Shown here piece by piece: positions 1 through 5,024 of a stretch of 5,024 nucleotides of DNA. A model generated the notes under the pieces. That model ran no database searches. It was given only the letters and a program-made list of their open reading frames with translations, and had not been told where the DNA came from. Each line of letters starts with the position of its first letter. The stretch's first letter is position 1. The DNA comes from ZC4RG30 sp964456255 (GTDB taxonomy: Bacteria > Pseudomonadota > Gammaproteobacteria > Steroidobacterales > Steroidobacteraceae): assembly GCA_964456255.1 (NCBI GenBank), contig CAYWDZ010000213.1:1-5024 (forward strand). Reading direction: 5' to 3'. The translations under genes were made by a program, and so were the position numbers.

Positions 1-839
1 AGGTCATCGCGCCGCGCACCAATGCGACGGTAGTAGTCGAGCAGGCCTTCGCTGCCGGTGACGACCTCGTTCAGCGGACTGACCGGCAGGCCCCACTCCT
101 GCAGCCGTGCGAGTTGCGCCGAGTGCGAATCGGGCAAGGCACCGCCCTGCACTTCGCCGAGGCCGTAGGCCAGGAAGGACAGCGGCCTTCTGGCGGTGAT
201 GCGCGGATCCAGCTGCCGCAGCGAACCCGCGGCTCCATTGCGCGGATTGGCCAGCACCTTCTCGCCACTGGCGCGCGCACGTTCGTTGTAGCGCACGAAA
301 TCCGCGCGGGGCATGTACACCTCGCCACGCACTTCCAGCACCCGAGGCCAGCCCTTGCCGGAAAGTTTCAGCGGCACGGCCCTCACGGTCTTCAGATTCG
401 CGGTGACGTCCTCGCCGCTGGCGCCGTCGCCGCGCGTGGCACCCTGCCCGAAGACGCCGTTCTCGTAGCGCAGGCCGATGGCGAGGCCATCCAGCTTGAC
501 CTCGGCCGAGAACTTCAGTTGCCGCCGCCCCAGCTGCGCCTCGATGCGATTGACGAAGGCGAGCACTTCCTCGTCGCTGAATGCGTTGGAGAGCGACAGC
601 ATCGGAACCGAGTGGCGCACCTCCGTGAACTTGCTGACCGGTGCGCTGCCGATGCGTTGGGTGGGGGAATCCGGTGTCAGCAGTTCCGGATGCGCGGCTT
701 CCAGCTGCTGCAGCTCGCGCATCAGCGCATCGAACTGCGCGTCGGTGATCTCGGGCGCGTCCTCGCCGTGGTACAGCTCGTTGTGGTGTTCGATCTGCGC
801 GCGCAGCTCACGCACGCGCCGCTCGGCGGAGCTGCTCAC
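1..839 (-). CDS. ligA: NAD+-dependent DNA ligase LigA (C-terminal part off window)
   Basis: LigA seals 3'-OH/5'-phosphate nicks using NAD+, joining Okazaki fragments and completing repair. The 279 complete codons cover domain Ia and most of the adenylation domain. Visible landmarks, with numbering close to E. coli LigA, are Tyr23-His24 and DAQFD (33-37) in the NMN-binding domain Ia, and HPELLTPDSPTQRIGSAP (50-67). The adenylation motif is KLDG with the nucleophile K115. These are followed by TRGDGASGED (135-144), EVRGEVYMP (169-177) with E173, and NPRNGAAGSLRQLDPR (198-213) with R200 and R208. The gene leaves the window just before the expected IDGVV motif. The OB-fold, zinc finger, HhH and BRCT domains are therefore not visible; a full LigA is about 670 residues. 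The start is GTG at 839-837, inside the zipA stop. No ATG in this frame precedes the conserved N-terminal helix, and the first in-frame ATG (codon 40) would remove most of domain Ia. The next in-frame GTG, codon 9, is an alternative. Confidence 0.96.
   Translation of the reverse strand, partial: MSSSAERRVRELRAQIEHHNELYHGEDAPEITDAQFDALMRELQQLEAAHPELLTPDSPTQRIGSAPVSKFTEVRHSVPMLSLSNAFSDEEVLAFVNRIEAQLGRRQLKFSAEVKLDGLAIGLRYENGVFGQGATRGDGASGEDVTANLKTVRAVPLKLSGKGWPRVLEVRGEVYMPRADFVRYNERARASGEKVLANPRNGAAGSLRQLDPRITARRPLSFLAYGLGEVQGGALPDSHSAQLARLQEWGLPVSPLNEVVTGSEGLLDYYRRIGARRDD
836..839 (-). other. GTGA stop/start overlap of zipA and ligA
   Basis: Minus-strand bases 839-836 read GTGA. The first three are the ligA start codon and the last three are the zipA stop codon. 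Such four-base overlaps usually mark translational coupling, in which ribosomes ending zipA restart on ligA. The nearest strong purine tract is GGAGGGGGG at 869-861, about 21 bases upstream of the GTG, too far for a standard Shine-Dalgarno. This fits coupling rather than independent initiation; that part is inference. Confidence 0.75.
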
Positions 840-1645
840 GGGCGGCCGCCGACGCTGCCACCCCCCTCCGGCAGCGAGCGGCGCAGTTCGGCCAGGCGCC
901 GCCCATCCAGGTCGCCGCCATGCTCGTCTTCCACGATGGCCCCCAGGCGATGCGCAATCGAACGTGCGGTCGCGACCAGTTCCTCCAGCATGCGCACCGG
1001 CGGCAGTGGCCCGGGCAGCACACTGAACAGCGACAGCCCCCGGTATTCGCTGGCATCCATGTGGGCAGGATCCAGAATGCCTGGTTGCACGAGGTTTGCA
1101 GCACTGACCACGACTGCTCCATCCGGATCTGCGCGATGAAAGATCTGTTGCGGCCCGCTCGACAGGCCCGCTCCTTCCAGCGCAATGCGCAGCGCGCGAC
1201 CCGGCAGCAACTCCCCGCCAGTCTTCACGATGCGCAATGTCAGTACGCGCTCGGCCCTTTCGGGAGGCCAGCGGATCTTCACCGCGGGTGGCTGCAGAAC
1301 TTCCGCGGAGACGGTGGTCGACGTGGCCGAAAACTGCGTGTCGCCACTCCCGTGGTGCGCGCCCGGCACATCCACCGCGGCCTCGTCCGAGATGGGAATC
1401 TCACGCGGCAGGATGGTTGGCACTTCGAAGACGTCATCGGGCCCGGACACCAGCATGCCCGGCACTTCACCCAGACCGGGTTCAACGCGGCGCGGCCGTT
1501 CCTTGACCAGCGTGACATCCGGCGCGGCAGCTTCCGGCCGCGCGCCCCGCCGTGGCATGCGGCTGGTGCGGCGCCACTCCCACAGGGCCAGCCCCAGGAA
1601 GAAGACCAGCCCCAGACCGATCAGTGCCCAGCGAAGTTCCGGCAT
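836..1645 (-). CDS. zipA: Cell division protein ZipA, complete
   Basis: ZipA is an inner-membrane divisome protein that binds the C-terminal tail of FtsZ and anchors the Z-ring; it is typical of Gammaproteobacteria. The 269-residue product opens MPELRWALIG and has one hydrophobic membrane segment (about residues 6-22). A basic stretch (RRTSRMPRRGAR, 25-36) follows, consistent with the periplasmic N-terminus and cytoplasmic body of this family. A linker of about 100 residues leads to the FtsZ-binding domain (about 131-258). This domain matches E. coli ZipA in pattern: IFHR near 168-171, SAANLVQPGILDP at 181-193, and the terminal helices around ARSIAHRLGAIVEDE. The ATG at 1645 is chosen because the membrane segment follows at once and a good Shine-Dalgarno precedes it; an in-frame Met at 1729 lies inside smc and would add an implausible 28 residues. 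The linker is much shorter than in E. coli ZipA (328 aa) and lacks its Pro/Gln-rich character. The gene overlaps ligA by four bases. Confidence 0.95.
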   Translation of the reverse strand: MPELRWALIGLGLVFFLGLALWEWRRTSRMPRRGARPEAAAPDVTLVKERPRRVEPGLGEVPGMLVSGPDDVFEVPTILPREIPISDEAAVDVPGAHHGSGDTQFSATSTTVSAEVLQPPAVKIRWPPERAERVLTLRIVKTGGELLPGRALRIALEGAGLSSGPQQIFHRADPDGAVVVSAANLVQPGILDPAHMDASEYRGLSLFSVLPGPLPPVRMLEELVATARSIAHRLGAIVEDEHGGDLDGRRLAELRRSLPEGGGSVGGRP

Positions 1646-1647
1646 GA

Positions 1648-1656
1648 CCTTCCCCT
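1648..1656 (-). promoter_or_regulatory. Ribosome binding site of zipA
   Basis: On the minus strand the 16-base gap between the smc TGA and the zipA ATG contains AGGGGAAGG, a purine-rich Shine-Dalgarno-like tract. Its AGGGGA core ends five bases before the ATG at 1645. This fixes the zipA start against the longer in-frame Met at 1729. The gap leaves no room for a separate promoter or terminator, so zipA is inferred to be co-transcribed with smc. Confidence 0.75.
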
Positions 1657-1661
1657 GGTGT

Positions 1662-4600
1662 TCAAACCGCCGCCATACGCACGGCCTCGTCCACATCCAC
1701 ACTGACGAGCCGCGATACCCCCGGCTCACTCATCGTCACTCCCACCAGCTGCTCGGCCAGCTCCATGGTGGCCTTGTTGTGGGTGATGAAGATGAACTGC
1801 ACGCGACTGGACATGTCGCGCACGATGTCGCAGAAGCGCCCGACGTTGTACTCGTCCAGCGGCGCATCGACCTCGTCCAGCAGGCAGAACGGTGCCGGGT
1901 TCAGGTCGAAGATCGAGAACACCAGCGCCACGGCCGTCAGCGCCTTTTCGCCGCCCGAGAGTTGCGAAATGGTGCTGTTGCGCTTGCCGGGCGGGCGCGC
2001 CATCACGGCAACGCCGGCGGTCAGCACGTCATCGCCCACCAGCTCCAGATACGCGTGGCCACCACCGAACAGGCGCGGGAACTTGTCCTGCAGGCCGGCG
2101 TTGATGCGCTCGAAGGTGGACTCGAAGCGCGTGCGTGTTTCCCGGTCGATCTTGCGCATGGCGTCCTCGAGCGCATTCAGCGCCTCGGTGAGATCCTGCC
2201 ATTGCGCATCGAGGAAGGTCTTGCGCTCGTTCTGCTCCTTGAGCTCATCGATGGCCGCCAGGTTCACGGCCCCAAGCCGGTTGAGCTCGGTCTGCACTTC
2301 GGCGAGCCGATCCTCACGCTCCACGATGGTCGCGTCGGCGGCAAGCTCAGCCTGCACGTCGGCCAGCTCGAAGCGCGTCTGCACGAACTGCTCGACCACG
2401 GATTCACGTCGCAAGCGGGTTTCCTGTGCCGCCAGACGCGCTGTCTCCAGCGCTTCGCGCGCGGTGCCGACTTCGCGTTCCGCCAGCAGCCGCTTTTCGT
2501 CCAGTGAGCGCAGGCCACCATCCACACTCTCCAGGTCACGGCGCGCAGCCTGCAGCTCGTTTTCGATTTCCAGCTTGCGGGCCAGCAGCTGGTTCAGGGA
2601 TTCCGTGAGCTGCACGATGGGTTCGTCGCCATCGCCCAGTTCATTCTCCAGCTGCTCCTGGCGCGTGGTGAGCTGGGCGCGCTGCTCCTGCATGCGGCTC
2701 AGCGTTGCCGCCAGTGAACTCTCCGAAGAGCGCCGCCCCTCGAGCTGGATCAGCAATTCGCGGGCATGGGCCCGGGCGCGCTGCGCCGCCTCGCGCGCAG
2801 CCTCGGCGGCCGCGCGCTTCTCTTCCCGTTCCTGTTCGAGCTCGCCCCTGCGCGACTCCAGCTGGTCCAGCCGGGCAGTTGCCTCGTCCAGTGCCGCGCG
2901 CGAACGCGCCAGCGCCTGCTGATTGCGCTCACGTTCTGCCGCCAGTTCATGAGTCTCACGCTCGAGCCGTTCCATGCGCAGCGCGGTCTGCTGATTGCGC
3001 GCCCGCATGGCCTCGAGCTGACCGCGCGCCTCGGAATACTCGCGATGCGCCGCCTGGATGCGGACCTGCAGTGCGTCGCGCGCACCTTCCGCGGCAGTGA
3101 CTTCAGCGCGCACATCGCGCAGCTTCTGCTCCACGCTTTCGACCGTCGCCTCGCATGTGGCGCAGATCCCGCGCAGCGCGCGCATGCGGCTTTCGCGCTC
3201 CAGCATGCCGGCCTGTGCATTGCGCCCGCGCGCCACCCGCAGCCAGTCGCGACCGACCCAGATGCCTTCGGGCGTCACCAGCGAATGTCCGGCCGGCAGA
3301 CTGTGCCGCTGCTGCAGGGCCTCCTGCAGCGAGGCGGCCGTGCCCACGCGGCCCAGCCGGCGCAGCACCAGCGGCGGACCGCGGCGGATCTTCCCACCCA
3401 GCGCGGTGCTGCCCTGTCCATCGGCCTGACTCTCGCCCTCCACCAGCATCACATTGCCGCTGGCCAGTTCCGCGAGGCGCCCGGCCACCTGATCCAGCGA
3501 TTCGACCTGCACGGCTTCCAGTGCGTCGCCCAGTACGGCTTCCACGCCGCGCTCCCAGCCCGGCTCGACTTCCAGTCGCGTGGTCAACCGCGGTCGCCCT
3601 GCGAGCCCCGCGGCACTCAGCCACTTGCCGGCATCCCGATCCGCCTCGCCCAGCGCCGCCTTCTGCAACGCCTCGAGCGAGACCATTTCGGCGCGGGAGC
3701 GCTCGCGTTCAGTCCGCGCCTGCTCCAGGGCTGATTCGGTTGCGTGCTGCAACGAGCGCAATTCCTGCAGGCGGGCCAGACAACCCTGCAGCTCGCCCGC
3801 CAGCGCCTCATCGGTGCCATGGGCCGCACGTTCGCGCTGCTCGAGTTCGCCGAGCGAGGCCCCCGCACCGGTCTGCAGCAACTGCTCGCGCTCGACCGCC
3901 AGCCGATCGGCGTGTGCGCCCACGCGCCGCAGCTGTTCATCCAGCTGTTCGATGCGCGTGCGCTCCACCTCGGTGGTCTGATAGGTGCCGCCATGTTCGC
4001 GATTGAAAGCTTCCCAGCGGTCCTGCCAGTCGCGCAGATCACCATCGGCCGCCTCCAGGCGAGCCTGGGCCGCGCTCTCGGCCTGCTGTGCGGCGCCGGC
4101 GCCGGGATCGAGCGCGGCGATCTCGCTGCGCAGCTCTTCGACCCTGGCTTCGTCGCGCACCAGCTGGCCACTGACCTCGGTGAGCATCTCGCGCAGCTGC
4201 GCCAGCTCGCGGCGCTGGCGCTCGCGCAGCTCGCGCGTGTGCTGCAACTGCTGCTCGGCGCGGGCCACTTCGGCACCCTGCTGATAGAAGCTGCCCTGCA
4301 CGCCGGAAACGCGCTCGCTGGCCGCAAACTGGAACTCGCGCTGCTTCTCGACCGCGGCTTCTGCGGCACGCTGCGCGGCCAGATTCTCCTGCAGCCTGAG
4401 GTCCGCATCACGCATCGCGCGATCATTGATCGCGGCACCGCTGTCGATCTCGCGCAGGCGCAGGGCCAGCACCTCGGCCGACAGGCGCCGCTCATCGTTC
4501 TTGAGTTCCTGGTAGCGCCGCGCCTGGCTGGCCTGGCGCGTCAGATGGCGAATCTGCTTGTCGACCTCGTCACGCAGGTCCTGCAGGCGCTCCATGTTCT

Positions 4601-5024
4601 CGCGCGTGTCGGCAATGCGCGCTTCGGTTTCCTTGCGCCGCTCCTTGTAGCGCGAGATGCCGGCGGCCTCCTCGACAAAGGCGCGCATGTCTTCACTGCG
4701 CGCCTCTATCACGCGCGAGATCATGCCCTGCTCGATGATGGCGTAGCTGCGCGAGCCCAGACCCGTGCCCAGGAACAGCGTGGTGATGTCCTTGCGCCGG
4801 CAGCGCGAACCATTGATGAAGTACGCGCTGTTGCCGTCGCGCGAGACCACGCGCTTCAGCGAGATCTCGGTGTAGTTCGCGTATGAACCGCCGATCTTGC
4901 CGTCGCTGTTGTCGAACACCAGCTCAACCGAGGCCGTGCCGACCGGGCGCCGCCCGCCGGACCCGTTGAAGATCACGTCGGTCATGGAATCGCCGCGCAG
5001 GTGGCGCGCCGACAGTTCGCCCAT
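1662..5024 (-). CDS. smc: Chromosome segregation protein SMC (N-terminus off window)
   Basis: SMC is the ATPase of the bacterial condensin complex (partners ScpA and ScpB, not seen here), which compacts and helps segregate the nucleoid. The 1120 visible residues begin inside the N-terminal head: LRGDSMTDVIFNGS (residues 9-22) carries the R-loop arginine (R10), and IIEQG (96-100) carries the Q-loop glutamine. A long coiled coil (about 125-460) leads to the hinge (about 466-602), and a returning coiled coil (about 605-935) leads to the C-terminal head. The head has the ABC signature LSGGEK (1022-1027), Walker B FCLLDE with catalytic E1051, a D-loop PLDEYN, and the H-loop THNK (H1082). Walker A lies beyond the right edge: family alignment puts about 48 residues upstream, giving roughly 1168 in all, normal for the family. 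The Met at 5024 corresponds to an internal Met before the R-loop region, so it is not the start. The gene ends in TGA, 16 bases before zipA. No frameshift is seen. Confidence 0.97.
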   Translation of the reverse strand: MGELSARHLRGDSMTDVIFNGSGGRRPVGTASVELVFDNSDGKIGGSYANYTEISLKRVVSRDGNSAYFINGSRCRRKDITTLFLGTGLGSRSYAIIEQGMISRVIEARSEDMRAFVEEAAGISRYKERRKETEARIADTRENMERLQDLRDEVDKQIRHLTRQASQARRYQELKNDERRLSAEVLALRLREIDSGAAINDRAMRDADLRLQENLAAQRAAEAAVEKQREFQFAASERVSGVQGSFYQQGAEVARAEQQLQHTRELRERQRRELAQLREMLTEVSGQLVRDEARVEELRSEIAALDPGAGAAQQAESAAQARLEAADGDLRDWQDRWEAFNREHGGTYQTTEVERTRIEQLDEQLRRVGAHADRLAVEREQLLQTGAGASLGELEQRERAAHGTDEALAGELQGCLARLQELRSLQHATESALEQARTERERSRAEMVSLEALQKAALGEADRDAGKWLSAAGLAGRPRLTTRLEVEPGWERGVEAVLGDALEAVQVESLDQVAGRLAELASGNVMLVEGESQADGQGSTALGGKIRRGPPLVLRRLGRVGTAASLQEALQQRHSLPAGHSLVTPEGIWVGRDWLRVARGRNAQAGMLERESRMRALRGICATCEATVESVEQKLRDVRAEVTAAEGARDALQVRIQAAHREYSEARGQLEAMRARNQQTALRMERLERETHELAAERERNQQALARSRAALDEATARLDQLESRRGELEQEREEKRAAAEAAREAAQRARAHARELLIQLEGRRSSESSLAATLSRMQEQRAQLTTRQEQLENELGDGDEPIVQLTESLNQLLARKLEIENELQAARRDLESVDGGLRSLDEKRLLAEREVGTAREALETARLAAQETRLRRESVVEQFVQTRFELADVQAELAADATIVEREDRLAEVQTELNRLGAVNLAAIDELKEQNERKTFLDAQWQDLTEALNALEDAMRKIDRETRTRFESTFERINAGLQDKFPRLFGGGHAYLELVGDDVLTAGVAVMARPPGKRNSTISQLSGGEKALTAVALVFSIFDLNPAPFCLLDEVDAPLDEYNVGRFCDIVRDMSSRVQFIFITHNKATMELAEQLVGVTMSEPGVSRLVSVDVDEAVRMAAV

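Noticed and set aside
861..870. G-rich run GGAGGGGGG on the minus strand as a quadruplex or regulatory element
   Set aside because: It is a single run without the four separated G-tracts needed for a quadruplex. It is explained by Gly codons near the ZipA C-terminus, and it is too far from the ligA start to be a normal SD.
114..1139. A 341-codon plus-strand open frame antisense to ligA and zipA
   Set aside because: It has low-complexity Arg/Ala/Gly/Ser-rich composition and lies opposite ligA, whose catalytic motifs are clear. It is a shadow frame.
1646..1729. Longer zipA beginning at the in-frame Met at 1729
   Set aside because: It would overlap the conserved SMC C-terminus and place a polar, Trp/Arg-rich leader before the membrane segment. 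The ATG at 1645 has a good SD and the expected ZipA N-terminus.
1185..2507. A 440-codon open frame on the plus strand, antisense to zipA and the 3' part of smc
   Set aside because: Its translation has no recognisable domain and spans the junction of two well-supported genes on the other strand. GC-rich codons with G/C third positions create long stop-free antisense frames.
2700..4500. Repetitive appearance (recurring CTGCAGC, GCGCGC and CTCGCG strings) that might be a repeat array
   Set aside because: The strings are irregularly spaced and correspond to Gln, Leu, Arg, Glu and Ala codons of the SMC coiled coil in a GC-rich genome. No fixed period or unit was seen.
3744..4886. A 380-codon Leu/Ala-rich plus-strand open frame antisense to the SMC coiled coil
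   Set aside because: The Leu/Ala/Gln richness is the reverse reading of coiled-coil codons (Glu, Arg, Gln, Ala, Leu). No family motif was seen, and smc on the minus strand is unambiguous.

Overview
The window is a tightly packed, GC-rich (roughly two-thirds G+C by eye) stretch of chromosome with three genes, all on the minus strand, read from high to low coordinates as smc -> zipA -> ligA. Both outer genes are cut by the window edges. ZipA is essentially confined to Gammaproteobacteria. The presence of a true SMC (rather than MukB) next to zipA and ligA points to a gammaproteobacterium outside the Enterobacterales/Vibrionales/Pasteurellales group. The same gene order is known from Pseudomonas- and Xanthomonas-like lineages. 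I cannot name a genus from the sequence.

Layout: positions 5024-1662 hold nearly all of smc, lacking about the first 48 codons including Walker A. A 16-base gap carrying a clear Shine-Dalgarno follows. Positions 1645-836 hold a complete zipA (269 aa). The zipA stop overlaps a GTG start of ligA (839) in a GTGA tetranucleotide, and ligA runs off the left edge after 279 complete codons, just before the nucleotidyltransferase motif IV region. There are no intergenic stretches longer than 16 bases, no RNA genes, no mobile elements, no CRISPR, and no visible promoter or terminator inside the window.

The three products are housekeeping proteins: SMC organises and helps segregate the chromosome, ZipA tethers FtsZ to the inner membrane at the division site, and LigA seals nicks in replication and repair. 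The spacing indicates one transcript, with ligA probably translated by coupling to zipA. I found no convincing undescribed system. The observations listed are modest: a CxxC beside the SMC hinge, an unusual D-loop, a short ZipA linker, a Phe variant in LigA domain Ia, and an SD-poor GTG start for ligA.
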